Shown here piece by piece: positions 40,301-48,494 of a DNA stretch of 64,000 nucleotides. Location of the stretch: contig NZ_CP012109.1 of the NCBI RefSeq assembly GCF_000280925.3, forward strand, positions 2,128,501-2,192,500, read 5' to 3'. Position numbers and translations under genes: made by a program. Source of the DNA: Myxococcus hansupus (GTDB lineage Bacteria > Myxococcota > Myxococcia > Myxococcales > Myxococcaceae). Within the stretch, counting starts at the first letter, position 1; each line of letters starts with the position of its first letter. The notes beneath the pieces were generated by a model, which saw only the letters and a list, made by a program, of their open reading frames with translations, was not told the DNA's origin and searched no databases.

Positions 40301-41450
40301 GCGTGCCGTTGCCACACGTCTGGGCGCAGGTGCTGGGCTGGCCGGTGCAGCCGTAGCCCGCCTCGATGCCGCAGGTGCTGGAGCAGCCGTCACCGTTGTC
40401 GGTGTTGCCGTCGTCGCACTCCTCGCGCAGGGACACGAGCCCGTCGCCGCAGCGGTCGTCATACGCGTCCACGAACAGGTAGCGGAAGGCGTTGGGTTCG
40501 GTGGCCGCGTTCTCGTTGCACAGCTCGATGCGGTTGAGGCCCGCGCGCCACGGGGCGTTGGTGCCGAACTCGCGGAAGATGTTCTTCTGCCAGGGCTGGC
40601 CCGGCGGCTCGTTGACGACCGTGGGGGTGAAGGGCTGTCCGTTCACCCGCGCGCTTTCGAAGTAGTTGTCGTTGAAGGTGGCCAGCCGCAGACGGAACTG
40701 GGAGACGTTCGTCGTCGAGGGCACCATGAAGTCCTGGTACACGCAGACGGGCGCTCCCAGGGGCGCCGCCATGAAGCGGGCCGTCTGGATTTCCTGCGGC
40801 CAGTCGCTGGCCGTGCGGGGGCCGGTGGCGGCGCCCGTCGTGGTGTCGCTGTAGAACCAGTGCGGGTCCGCGCCCGTCTCCAGGCGGCGGTTGTTCTCGT
40901 CCACGCCGGTGTTGAAGACCGTCACGCCCGCCCGGACGCAGCGGCTGGGGCTGCCGGCGCAGGCGAAGCCGGGCTCCACTTCGCACAGGCGGCTGCAGCC
41001 GTCGCCCTCGAAGCGGTTGCCGTCATCGCAGACTTCCTGCGCGTAGGACGGGTGGGCGCGGTTGTCGAACACGCCGTTGCCGCACAGCGACAGGTCGCAG
41101 TCCGCGGTGCAGTCGGAGCCGGGGGCGCTGCTGTCGCAGGCCTCGCCGGAGTCGACGACGTCGTTGCCGCACAGGCTCGCCAGCGAGCAGGGTCGCCCCG
41201 GCACGTGGCAGAGGTAGCCGGCCTCGATGGTGCCGGTGGCGGAACAGCCGTCGCCGCTGACGGTGTTGCCGTCATCACATTCTTCGCCGGGCTCGAGCTT
41301 GCCGTCTCCCACGAGGGATGCGGACTGGCTCACGAGCACGGGCTCGGGGGAGCGGCGGACGGACGTGAGCCATTCGACTCACAGCCCGTCAGGGTGCCGA
41401 GCAGCGCGAGACAGAGCGCCGCCGTCTTGAAGAAAACATGCGTTTTCATG
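37356..41450 (-). CDS. Cys-rich DUF4215-repeat lipoprotein with MYXO-CTERM tail, frameshifted after the signal sequence
   Basis: From ATG 41450 the protein begins MKTHVFFKTAALCLALLGTL and then TGC, a lipoprotein signal. The frame breaks at the G5 run 41346-41350; one more base links it to the 1,327-residue body. That body has about 14 DUF4215 repeats of the CGNGTVDPGEQCDDGN type (three before and eleven after an unassigned 170-residue domain). Then come an unassigned segment, three or four Ig-like domains (about 950-1,250) and a C-terminal GGGCSAAPGLSWLPLLSLLA followed by LRRRKRD, a MYXO-CTERM sorting signal. It should be displayed at the cell surface. It lies 19 bases after the OmpA-like gene and is ended by a strong terminator. 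Confidence 0.85.
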
Positions 41451-41469
41451 GGGATGTCTGCCTCGCTTC

Positions 41470-43311
41470 TCAGTGGGTGTCGGTGGAGGGTTCGCCCTGC
41501 TGCGTCTGGACGCCCTCGGCGTCTCCGACCATCTTGAACTCCACACGGCGGTTCTTCGCGCGGCCCGCGGTGGTGTCGTTGTCCGCGATGGGCTGCGCCG
41601 GGCCAAAGCCCTTGGCCTCCAGCCGCTCACGGGCCACGCCCTTGCTCACCAGGTAATGAACGACCGCTTCGGCACGGCGCTGGGACAGGTCCAGGTTGTA
41701 GTCGGGGTTGCCACGGTTGTCGGTGTGGCCCTCCACGCGCACCTTCTCCACTTCCGGGTGGGCGTTGAGGATGTTGGCGACCGTGTCGAGCATCTTGTTG
41801 CTGCGCGAGATGATGATGTCCTTGTTGTTCTCGAAGTAGACGGCCTCGATGAGCTGGATGCGGTTCTCGCCAATCTGCGCGAGCTGCTTCTCCTTGCAGC
41901 CGTGGTTCTTCGCCGGGCCGGGCTCGGTGGGGCAGTTGTCCAGCCGGTCGACGATGCCGTCACCGTCGGTGTCCTTGTCCGGGCAGCCGCGGTTCTCCTT
42001 CGGGCCCGCCTCGTTGGGGCAGCGGTCGGCCGTGTCGAGCACGCCGTCGTTGTCGTTGTCCGGGTCGGGGCAGCCGTCCTCGTCCTGGAAGCCGTCCTTG
42101 TCCTCGGGCTGGTCCGGGCACTTGTCCTGGCTGTCGGCGATGCCGTCGCCGTCGGTGTCCGGGTCATCCGGGCAGCCGTCGTGGTCCTCGAAGCCGTTGA
42201 AGTTCTCCGCCTCCTGGGGGCAGCGGTCCGCCAGGTTGGCGATGCCGTCACCGTCATCGTCGCCGTCCGGGCAGCCGTAGAGCTCCGACAGGCCGGCCTC
42301 GGTGGGGCAGCGGTCCGCCGCGTTCTTGATGCCGTCGCCGTCCAGGTCGAAGTCCGGACAGCGCGCCGGGTCATGCGGCTGGCCATCGACACAGGCGTTG
42401 GGCGTGGAGGCGGGGACCCCGAAGTTGAGGCCGGCGAGCACGCGGAACGACGGCGTGCCCGGCGTCTGGCCAAAGCCCGGGCCGCCCATGGCGTAGAGCT
42501 CCGTGCCGGCGGGCATGGGGACGCGCACGCCGAGCAGCACCTCCATCGACTGGGGGGCGTCCGCGACGGGGAGCGTGCCGCGAACCACCAGCTCCTCGCG
42601 CAGGCCGAAGAGCTGGGCGGACACGTTGATGCCGCCGTTCAGCTCGGTGCCCAGCTCATCGCGGAAGGGCTGCGTGTTGGGGGACAACGCGTACGTCTTG
42701 GTGCGCACCAGCGCGCCCACGTCGGCGCCCACGCGCCACGTGCCGCCGAGCTGCTTGCCCAGACCCACGCGCGGGGAGAAGGTGAAGCCCTGGTCTCGGG
42801 TGAGCGTGTCCGAGCTGCCGAAGGGCAAGCCCGCGCCCAGGTGCACGCCCAGGTCCATGAAGCCGCCGCGCTGCTCGGACATGAGGCCCGCGCGAGCCTG
42901 GAGCCAGGGGGTGCCCAGCGCGCTCGTGGACGGCGTGGTGACGCCGAGGGCGCCGGTGTCCGGGCCCCACTGGGCGACGATGGGCACCTGCGCGCCCAGC
43001 TCGAGCCAGTCGGTGATGGCATAGGCGCCACTGAGGTGGACCGTCATGCGGTCGGAGACGATGACGCCTTGCTGCTCCCCACCGGAGACGAGCACCAGGG
43101 GCTCACTCTGATAGTGGCCGGTGATGCCGAGGCGGTACTCGCCGCGGGACATGAGGTCGCCGGTGGACAGCACGAGGCTGTCTTTCGCGCCGGGATTGAG
43201 TTGCAGTCGTTCCAGCTCGATGCCGGGGATGCGCTGCGTTTGAGCCTGGGCCGTCACGGCCCACAGCACCGCCAGCCCCCCGAGCCAGGGGTGATACACG
43301 TGTGATGACAA
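41470..43311 (-). CDS. OmpA-family outer-membrane protein with thrombospondin type 3 repeats
   Basis: 613 residues. The start is TTG 43311, chosen for its strong GGGGAGGA ribosome site; the frame upstream lacks a signal peptide. A signal peptide ends near TAQAQ. A beta-rich, barrel-like region (about 30-300) is followed by calcium-binding type 3 repeats (about 315-480, DLDGDGIKNAADRCP and similar). The C-terminal OmpA domain (about 490-600) binds peptidoglycan, with VRVEGHTDNRGNPDYNLDLS and RRVEF. It is the first gene of a two-gene operon with the DUF4215 lipoprotein. A sigma-54-like promoter and paired activator sites precede it. Confidence 0.9.
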   Translation of the reverse strand: MSSHVYHPWLGGLAVLWAVTAQAQTQRIPGIELERLQLNPGAKDSLVLSTGDLMSRGEYRLGITGHYQSEPLVLVSGGEQQGVIVSDRMTVHLSGAYAITDWLELGAQVPIVAQWGPDTGALGVTTPSTSALGTPWLQARAGLMSEQRGGFMDLGVHLGAGLPFGSSDTLTRDQGFTFSPRVGLGKQLGGTWRVGADVGALVRTKTYALSPNTQPFRDELGTELNGGINVSAQLFGLREELVVRGTLPVADAPQSMEVLLGVRVPMPAGTELYAMGGPGFGQTPGTPSFRVLAGLNFGVPASTPNACVDGQPHDPARCPDFDLDGDGIKNAADRCPTEAGLSELYGCPDGDDDGDGIANLADRCPQEAENFNGFEDHDGCPDDPDTDGDGIADSQDKCPDQPEDKDGFQDEDGCPDPDNDNDGVLDTADRCPNEAGPKENRGCPDKDTDGDGIVDRLDNCPTEPGPAKNHGCKEKQLAQIGENRIQLIEAVYFENNKDIIISRSNKMLDTVANILNAHPEVEKVRVEGHTDNRGNPDYNLDLSQRRAEAVVHYLVSKGVARERLEAKGFGPAQPIADNDTTAGRAKNRRVEFKMVGDAEGVQTQQGEPSTDTH

Positions 43312-43386
43312 GGGTTCCTCCCCCTCAACGTGTCGCCAACAGGGCGCACGCGGGTTGTTCCGCCTACCATGAGACGCGCAGTGTTT

Positions 43387-43403
43387 TGCACGCAACGCGC
43401 CAC
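43387..43403 (-). promoter_or_regulatory. Sigma-54-like promoter of the OmpA/DUF4215 operon
   Basis: On the minus strand GTGGCGCGTTGCGTGCA keeps TGGC-CG and TGCA with GG and GC ten bases apart (13 of 17 positions). It would start transcription near 43377, about 65 bases before the TTG start. It is weaker than the promoters at 32596 and 33132. Confidence 0.55.
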
Positions 43404-43476
43404 ATCCTTTGCGAGCAGGACCTGCGACGTCTGTGAGAGGGACCCGTGAAGTGGGTTGGGTTCGGACGCGCGCGGT

Positions 43477-43529
43477 TGACGTGTCAGCCGACCCCTGACG
43501 CCTCCTTCGGACGCGTCAATGACGTGTCA
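43477..43529 (-). promoter_or_regulatory. Upstream activator site cluster of the OmpA/DUF4215 operon
   Basis: Three elements are present: TGACGTGTCA (43477-43486), GGACGCGTCA (43509-43518, i.e. TGACGCGTCC on the other strand) and TGACGTGTCA (43520-43529). The first two have centres 32 bp apart, exactly as in front of the small genes at 32.6 and 33.2 kb. The nearest is about 80 bases before the -24 element of the minus-strand promoter. A shared activator is inferred. Confidence 0.65.
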
Positions 43530-43633
43530 GGACAGGGGGCTTGGGTGGACGGCACAGGTGGGGACCGCACCCACCTGGTTGGGCCGTGACGCGCTGCGCT
43601 AGGTCTGGCCAGAAACATTGAGGCGCTCGGCGG

Positions 43634-46072
43634 TTGTTGTCCCCGCGAGGATTCCACCAAGATTCAAGGTCCTTGGGGACGCTTACGCTCAGCGCTTCAC
43701 CGCTCCTCTGGGAGCAGTTCCTCGTCGGCGCGCTCGACGGGGAGGCGGGGTTGCGTCCGGAGCTGCGGTCCATCCTCCCTCGCTGGCAGCGTTCCCGGAC
43801 GCTGGGCGCCCCGAGCACCGGGCAGCCGGACGAAGGCCCCAGCGTGGGGAGTCTGGCGCTGGTGGAGCGCCGCGCGCGGCTGGAGCCCGTGTGGCACGAG
43901 CTGGGCGGGATGATGGAGATGCTCTCCGCGGCCCCCCTGTCCGCGGGCCGGGTGGCGGTGCTCGCGGACCGGGAAGGCGTCATCCTGGCGACCCGCAGCT
44001 CGGGTGGGGATTTCACGTCCCACGCGGACTACGTGCGTCTGGTGGAGGGCGCCTGCTGGGACGAGACGTCGCGCGGGACGAATGCCATTGGGACGGCGCT
44101 GGCGGAGGCCTCGGCGGTCGCGGTGGTGGGCCCGGCGCACTACGCGCAGCGGCACCATGGGCTCGTCTGTTACGCGGCGCCGGTCCACGACCCGTTCGGT
44201 GAGCTGGTGGCCGTGCTGGACGTCACGGGCCCGGCGGGGGCGGCCGACCCATTGGTGCTGGTGGCGGTGGCGAGCGTGGCCCAGGCGGCGGAGTCCCGGC
44301 TGCGCGAAGTGGCGTGGGCCCGGGTGGCCGCGGCGGCGCGTGGCGGGTTGGAGTCGCGGCTGGCGCGTGAGGACGGCCCGGTGTTCATCGTCGAGTCGCC
44401 GGGGCAGGTGAGCCGGTTCAATGCCACCGCGCGGGTGTTGCTCGGTGGCCGGAGCGCCGTGTCAGTGGAGGCGGCGCTCGGGGTTTCGTGGCGGGCGCTG
44501 GCGGACGCGGCGCTGCGAGGGGCAGCCCTGGAGACGCGTGTCCTGTCGGCGGGGCCGACCTGGCGCGTCCACGCGGAGGCGGTGGGCACGGGCGGCGCGG
44601 CGCTCGCGGTGCTGGTTCGGTTGGAGCCGCTGGGCGCCAGGGTTTCTCAGGGGACCGCGGGGGCTGCGATTTCCGTCGGCGCGTTGGTGGAGCGTGGGGA
44701 GGATACGCTTGGCGCGGCTGCTTCGCAGCGTCCTCCGTACGACGCGCTCGGCGCAGGTGCTCCGTCGCCTTTGCTGCATGACGCGCTCGGCGTAGGTGGT
44801 CCGTCGCCTTCGCTGACTGAATCGCTCGGCGCGGCTGCTTCGCAGCGGCCACCGCGTCAGGGCGAAGGTCCATGGGCGCCGCTCCAACAGGGGCGCGAGG
44901 CGCCGCATCGAAAGACTCCCTCGTTGATCGGACCCTGGGCCTCGCTTGTCCCGGGCCGCGACGTTGCACACGGTTCTTCATCGAGCGGCCCGGGTCGTGC
45001 GCCCACCCAAGGTCACGACGCGCGCTCCCGCTCCACGCCGCTATCGGAAGCGCCGTGGCGAGCGCTCACGGGCAACGACGCGCAGCACCGCGCCACGCTG
45101 CGAGAAGCGGAGCGCTTCTCTCCCACGAGCCTGCCCGTGCTGCTGTTGTCGGAGACGGGCACTGGCAAGGAGTTGCTCGCTCGCGCCATTCACGCTGCCA
45201 GCACCGTCGCCACGGGCCCGTTCGTCGCGGTGAACTGCGGCGCGCTGTCTCCGGCGCTGCTGGAGAGTGAGCTGTTCGGTCATGCCCCCGGCGCCTTCAC
45301 CGGGGCGCGGATGGGCGGCGCGGATGGGAAGCTCGCGGCGGCGGATGGCGGGACGCTCTTCCTGGACGAACTGGCGGAGATGCCGCCCGCGCTCCAGGTC
45401 CTTCTGCTGCGCGTCTTGGAGGACGGCAGCTACTCGCGCGTGGGCGAGTCCCGCGTGCGCCGCAGTCGCTTCCGTTTGGTGGGGGCCACCTGCCGGGACC
45501 TCGATGCCGCCGTGCGCAGCGGCGCCTTCCGTTCCGACCTCTACTTCCGGCTCCAGGGTGCCGTGCTGCGGCTGCCACCGCTGCGTGAGCGCACCGACCT
45601 TCCAGAGCTCGCCCAGGCACTGCTGGCCCGACTGGCGGAAGAAGAAGGACTGCCGCCGCCCGTCCTCACCGCCACCGCGCTGGCCCGCCTCGCCACGCAT
45701 CGCTGGCCCGGCAACGTGCGCGAACTGAAGACCGTGCTGCGACTCTCCCTGATTCGCGCTGGCGGAGCGCCGCTGCTGGACGCGGACGCGCTCCCGCCGA
45801 ACCTCGGCACTGTCTCCATGACCTCGCCGCACGTCGCGGCGTCGCGAGCCCCGGGCGCGCTGTTCCCTCTGGAAGGAACGCCCTCCATCCCACGGGGCGA
45901 GAGCGGACCGACTGCCCGTCCGCTCCGTGAGCTGGAAGCGCACGCCATCCAGGAAGCCCTGGCGCTCAGTGGTGGCAACGTGGCGCAGGCCGCCCGCCGG
46001 CTGGGCATCGCCCGGAGCACGCTCTACCGGATGGCGGAGCGCTTCGGGCTCGTGCTGCCCTCGCGTGGTTGA
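43634..46072 (+). CDS. AcoR-like sigma-54 enhancer-binding protein
   Basis: An 812-residue activator with GAF-like sensing (about 100-230, [18 protein letters not shown] and [11 protein letters not shown]) and a PAS-like segment (about 240-330). An unusual repetitive linker follows (about 345-475). The AAA+ domain has Walker A SETGTGKE at 506-513, GAFTGA at 553-558 and LFLDELAEM. The C-terminal Fis helix-turn-helix reads [20 protein letters not shown]. The start is uncertain: TTG 43634 is used, TTG 43673 is an alternative. The GTNAIGT signature is typical of AcoR-type regulators of acetoin, alcohol and aldehyde catabolism. It precedes aldehyde dehydrogenase and DUF779, its probable targets. 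Confidence 0.9.
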   Translation: MLSPRGFHQDSRSLGTLTLSASPLLWEQFLVGALDGEAGLRPELRSILPRWQRSRTLGAPSTGQPDEGPSVGSLALVERRARLEPVWHELGGMMEMLSAAPLSAGRVAVLADREGVILATRSSGGDFTSHADYVRLVEGACWDETSRGTNAIGTALAEASAVAVVGPAHYAQRHHGLVCYAAPVHDPFGELVAVLDVTGPAGAADPLVLVAVASVAQAAESRLREVAWARVAAAARGGLESRLAREDGPVFIVESPGQVSRFNATARVLLGGRSAVSVEAALGVSWRALADAALRGAALETRVLSAGPTWRVHAEAVGTGGAALAVLVRLEPLGARVSQGTAGAAISVGALVERGEDTLGAAASQRPPYDALGAGAPSPLLHDALGVGGPSPSLTESLGAAASQRPPRQGEGPWAPLQQGREAPHRKTPSLIGPWASLVPGRDVAHGSSSSGPGRAPTQGHDARSRSTPLSEAPWRALTGNDAQHRATLREAERFSPTSLPVLLLSETGTGKELLARAIHAASTVATGPFVAVNCGALSPALLESELFGHAPGAFTGARMGGADGKLAAADGGTLFLDELAEMPPALQVLLLRVLEDGSYSRVGESRVRRSRFRLVGATCRDLDAAVRSGAFRSDLYFRLQGAVLRLPPLRERTDLPELAQALLARLAEEEGLPPPVLTATALARLATHRWPGNVRELKTVLRLSLIRAGGAPLLDADALPPNLGTVSMTSPHVAASRAPGALFPLEGTPSIPRGESGPTARPLRELEAHAIQEALALSGGNVAQAARRLGIARSTLYRMAERFGLVLPSRG
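44700..44870 (+). repeat. Imperfect repeats in the linker of the AcoR-like EBP
   Basis: Units beginning GCGCTCGGCG followed by GCTGCTTCGCAGCG or GTCCGTCGCCTT recur about four times between 44705 and 44850. They encode variants of [10 protein letters not shown] and [10 protein letters not shown]. The linker between sensor and AAA+ domains appears to have grown by tandem duplication. Confidence 0.6.
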
Positions 46073-46101
46073 ACCGTTCACTCCCTGACGGTGTCCGCGT
46101 T

Positions 46102-46161
46102 GCGACGGACGTGTCGCGCCCTGCACCACCCGGGTTCGGACACGTGTCGCAGAGCGCGACA
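46102..46161 (+). promoter_or_regulatory. Inverted-repeat activator sites upstream of aldehyde dehydrogenase
   Basis: GCGAC-N6-GTCGC (46102-46117) and TGTCGC-N5-GCGACA (46145-46161) are inverted repeats located 35-95 bases before the -24 element. They are likely binding sites for the EBP encoded just upstream. The core GACGTGTC in the first resembles the TGACGYGTCA elements elsewhere in the window, but the flanks differ. Confidence 0.6.
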
Positions 46162-46192
46162 CGACGCGCCGCGCCGTCGACGGAAGCGGGCC

Positions 46193-46209
46193 GTGGCACG
46201 CGTGCTGCT
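46193..46209 (+). promoter_or_regulatory. Sigma-54 (-24/-12) promoter of the aldehyde dehydrogenase operon
   Basis: GTGGCACGCGTGCTGCT has a perfect TGGCACG and TGCT with GG and GC ten bases apart (14 of 17 positions). It is 54 bases before the GTG start at 46263. Confidence 0.8.
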
Positions 46210-46262
46210 GTGGAGGTGCCGAGTCCACATCGCAAGCACCCCACTCACCGAAGGAGAGCGCA

Positions 46263-47783
46263 GTGATCTACGCCGCCCCCAATCAGTCCGGCTCCAAGGT
46301 CCAGTTCAAGCCCCGGTATCAGAACTTCATCGGAGGACGCTGGGTCGAGCCCGCGCGCGGGCAGTACTTCGAGAACATCAGCCCCGTGACGGGCAAGCCC
46401 TTCTGTGAAGTGGCGCGCTCCACGGCCGAGGACATCGAGAAGGCGTTGGATGCGGCCCACGCGGCGCGGCTGTCGTGGGGACGCACCTCGCCCACCGTCC
46501 GGGCGAACATCCTCAACAAGATCGCCGACCGGATGGAGCAGAACCTGGAGATGCTCGCCGTCGCGGAGACGTGGGACAACGGCAAGCCCGTGCGCGAGAC
46601 GCTCGCCGCGGACGTCCCGCTGGCCATCGACCACTTCCGTTACTTCGCCGGCTGCATCCGCGCGCAGGAAGGCGGCGTGAGCGAGCTGGACCACGACACT
46701 GTCGCGTACCACTTCCACGAGCCGCTCGGCGTCGTGGGGCAGATCATCCCCTGGAACTTCCCACTGCTGATGGCGGCGTGGAAGCTGGCGCCAGCGCTGG
46801 CCGCGGGCAACTGCGTGGTTCTCAAGCCCGCGGAGCAGACGCCCGCGAGCATCCTGCTGTGGACCGAGCTCATCCAGGACCTGCTGCCGGAGGGCGTGCT
46901 CAACGTCGTCAACGGCTTCGGCGTCGAGGCGGGCAAGCCGCTGGCCAGCAGCCCTCGCATCGCGAAGGTGGCCTTCACCGGTGAGACGAGCACGGGCCGG
47001 CTCATCATGCAGTACGCCAGTGAGAACCTCATCCCCGTCACGCTGGAGCTGGGCGGCAAGAGCCCCAACATCTTCTTCGAAGACATCATGGCGCAGGACG
47101 ACGACTTCCTGGACAAGTCGTTGGAGGGCTTCGCCATGTTCGCCCTCAACCAGGGCGAGGTCTGCACCTGCCCCTCGCGCTCCCTCATCAGCGAGCGCAT
47201 CTACGGCCAGTTCATCGAGCGCGCGCTGGAGCGCGTCCGCAAGGTGAAGCCGGGCAACCCGCTGGACACTGACACCAAGGTCGGCGCGCAGGCGTCCAAC
47301 GACCAGCTCGAGAAGATCCTCAGCTACATCGACATCGGCAAGAAGGAGGGCGCCAAGGTCCTCATCGGCGGTGAGCGTGTGGAGCTCGCCGGCGACTTGA
47401 AGGGCGGCTACTACGTGGCGCCCACGGTGTTCCAGGGCCACAACCGGATGCGCGTCTTCCAGGAGGAGATCTTCGGTCCCGTGGTGAGCGTGGCGACGTT
47501 CAAGGACTTCGACGACGCCATTCGCCAGGCCAACGACACGCTGTATGGCCTGGGCGCCGGGGTGTGGACGCGAGACGGCAACACCGCCTACCGGGCGGGG
47601 CGCTCCATCGAGGCGGGCCGCGTGTGGACCAACTGCTACCACCTCTATCCCGCGCACGCGGCGTTCGGCGGCTACAAGCAGTCGGGCATCGGGCGTGAGA
47701 ACCACCGGAAGATGCTGGACCACTACCAGCAGACGAAGAACCTGCTCGTCAGCTACAGCCCCAAGGCCATGGGCTTCTTCTGA
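46263..47783 (+). CDS. NAD(P)-dependent aldehyde dehydrogenase (AcoD/ExaC-like)
   Basis: Oxidises aldehydes to carboxylates. The 506 residues start at GTG 46263 behind GAAGGAG. Family motifs are [14 protein letters not shown], the cofactor loop FTGETSTG, the general base E262 in LELGGKSP and the nucleophile C301 in NQGEVCTC. The C-terminal [11 protein letters not shown] also matches the acetaldehyde dehydrogenase subgroup. It is transcribed from a sigma-54 promoter after the AcoR-like EBP and translationally coupled to the DUF779 gene, whose ATG overlaps its stop by one base. Acetaldehyde or a similar short aldehyde is the likely substrate (inference). Confidence 0.95.
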   Translation: MIYAAPNQSGSKVQFKPRYQNFIGGRWVEPARGQYFENISPVTGKPFCEVARSTAEDIEKALDAAHAARLSWGRTSPTVRANILNKIADRMEQNLEMLAVAETWDNGKPVRETLAADVPLAIDHFRYFAGCIRAQEGGVSELDHDTVAYHFHEPLGVVGQIIPWNFPLLMAAWKLAPALAAGNCVVLKPAEQTPASILLWTELIQDLLPEGVLNVVNGFGVEAGKPLASSPRIAKVAFTGETSTGRLIMQYASENLIPVTLELGGKSPNIFFEDIMAQDDDFLDKSLEGFAMFALNQGEVCTCPSRSLISERIYGQFIERALERVRKVKPGNPLDTDTKVGAQASNDQLEKILSYIDIGKKEGAKVLIGGERVELAGDLKGGYYVAPTVFQGHNRMRVFQEEIFGPVVSVATFKDFDDAIRQANDTLYGLGAGVWTRDGNTAYRAGRSIEAGRVWTNCYHLYPAHAAFGGYKQSGIGRENHRKMLDHYQQTKNLLVSYSPKAMGFF

Positions 47784-48220
47784 TGAGCGGCGCCGGTGCC
47801 GGCTCCGGCACGGGCGGGCAGGCCGAGACGGCGGGGGTGGCCCGGGTGGACGTGACGCCCGAAGCCGCCGCCGTCATCCGCCAGCTCCGCGCCACGCACG
47901 GACCGCTGATGTTCCATCAGTCGGGTGGCTGCTGCGACGGCAGCGCGCCCATGTGCTACCCGGTGGGGGAGTTCCGCGTGGGCCAGCGGGACGTCTTCCT
48001 CGGCGACGTGGAGGGCTGCCCCGTCTACATCGGCGGTGCGCAGTTCGAGCTTTGGCAGCACACGCACCTCACCCTGGACGTGGTGAAGGGGCGGGGCGCG
48101 GGCTTCAGCCTGGAGTCGCCGCTGGGCGTGCGCTTCCTCACCCGCAGCCGCATCTTCACGGATGACGAATACGCACGCATGAAGAACGCACCGCCACCCC
48201 GGCGCGGACCTCCGGAGTAG
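47783..48220 (+). CDS. DUF779 protein, conserved partner of aldehyde dehydrogenase
   Basis: A 145-residue cytosolic protein of unknown biochemistry. The family is repeatedly found next to ExaC/AcoD aldehyde dehydrogenases. Motifs seen are LMFHQSGGCCDGSAPMCYP and YIGGAQFELW. The three clustered cysteines could bind a metal or a thiol adduct. The ATG at 47783 overlaps the preceding TGA (TGATG), so translation is coupled. It is followed by a GC hairpin with a T-rich tail. Confidence 0.9.
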   Translation: MSGAGAGSGTGGQAETAGVARVDVTPEAAAVIRQLRATHGPLMFHQSGGCCDGSAPMCYPVGEFRVGQRDVFLGDVEGCPVYIGGAQFELWQHTHLTLDVVKGRGAGFSLESPLGVRFLTRSRIFTDDEYARMKNAPPPRRGPPE

Positions 48221-48231
48221 CGAGCGACAGA

Positions 48232-48273
48232 CGGGCCCGGCATGCCAGACGGCGCGCCGGGCCCGGTGTGTTT
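48232..48273 (+). terminator. Intrinsic terminator after DUF779
   Basis: CGGGCCCGGC (48232-48241) pairs with GCCGGGCCCG (48256-48265), a 10-bp stem, followed by GTGTGTTT. It separates the aldehyde operon from the dioxygenase operon. Confidence 0.7.
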
Positions 48274-48292
48274 CACGCGGCCGTGCCTGACA

Positions 48293-48321
48293 TTGACGCG
48301 TCCCGGCACAGTCAGTAGCCT
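48293..48321 (+). promoter_or_regulatory. Sigma-70 promoter of the dioxygenase operon
   Basis: TTGACG (48293-48298) and TAGCCT (48316-48321) are separated by 17 bases. Transcription would start at about 48328-48330, i.e. at the ATG of the Cys-rich small ORF. The -35 region also matches the TGACGCGTCC element seen at the sigma-54 genes, probably by chance. Confidence 0.65.
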
Positions 48322-48329
48322 CACCCTCA

Positions 48330-48398
48330 ATGCGTTCTACGTGCGACCGGTTCCTGACCACCGCCTGCGGCCTCTGTTGCCGCGGCGAGTGTTGTTAG
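48330..48398 (+). CDS. Cys-rich leader peptide (candidate cysteine-responsive attenuator)
   Basis: A 22-codon ORF, ATG 48330 to TAG 48398, reads MRSTCDRFLTTACGLCCRGECC: six cysteines, four of them near the end as CC pairs. Its ATG coincides with the predicted transcription start, so it would be leaderless. The last Cys codons overlap a potential hairpin (GCGGC at 48382-48386 with GCCGC at 48403-48407). Similar leaderless polycysteine ORFs are known cysteine-responsive attenuators in mycobacteria. Here it precedes a TauD-superfamily oxygenase operon by 97 bases, so a sulfur-responsive role is plausible. Not tested. Confidence 0.6.
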   Translation: MRSTCDRFLTTACGLCCRGECC

Positions 48399-48494
48399 TC
48401 GAGCCGCCGCCCGCCTGAAGCCAGCACCCGAGCACTGACGCCCGCCTGAGTCGCGGTGCGCACGTCCTTGTCCGTTGCCGTCCGGAGTCCCTTC

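Larger units (their letters stand above)
43312..43633. other. Divergent control region between the OmpA-like gene and the AcoR-like EBP
   Basis: This 322-base gap contains no gene. It holds the minus-strand sigma-54-like promoter (43387-43403) and a cluster of three TGACGYGTCA-type elements (43477-43529), described separately. No convincing promoter toward the EBP at 43634 was found. Confidence 0.6.

Noticed and set aside
43570..43590. Plus-strand GG-N10-GC element as a sigma-54 promoter for the EBP at 43634
   Set aside because: TTGGGCCGTGACGCGCT matches only about 11 of 17 positions and lacks TGGCAC and TTGC; close to background in GC-rich DNA.
48294..48303. TGACGCGTCC upstream of the dioxygenase as a member of the sigma-54 activator sites
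   Set aside because: No partner at 32 bp and no -24/-12 element follows; it coincides with a -35 box 17 bases from TAGCCT, which explains it better.
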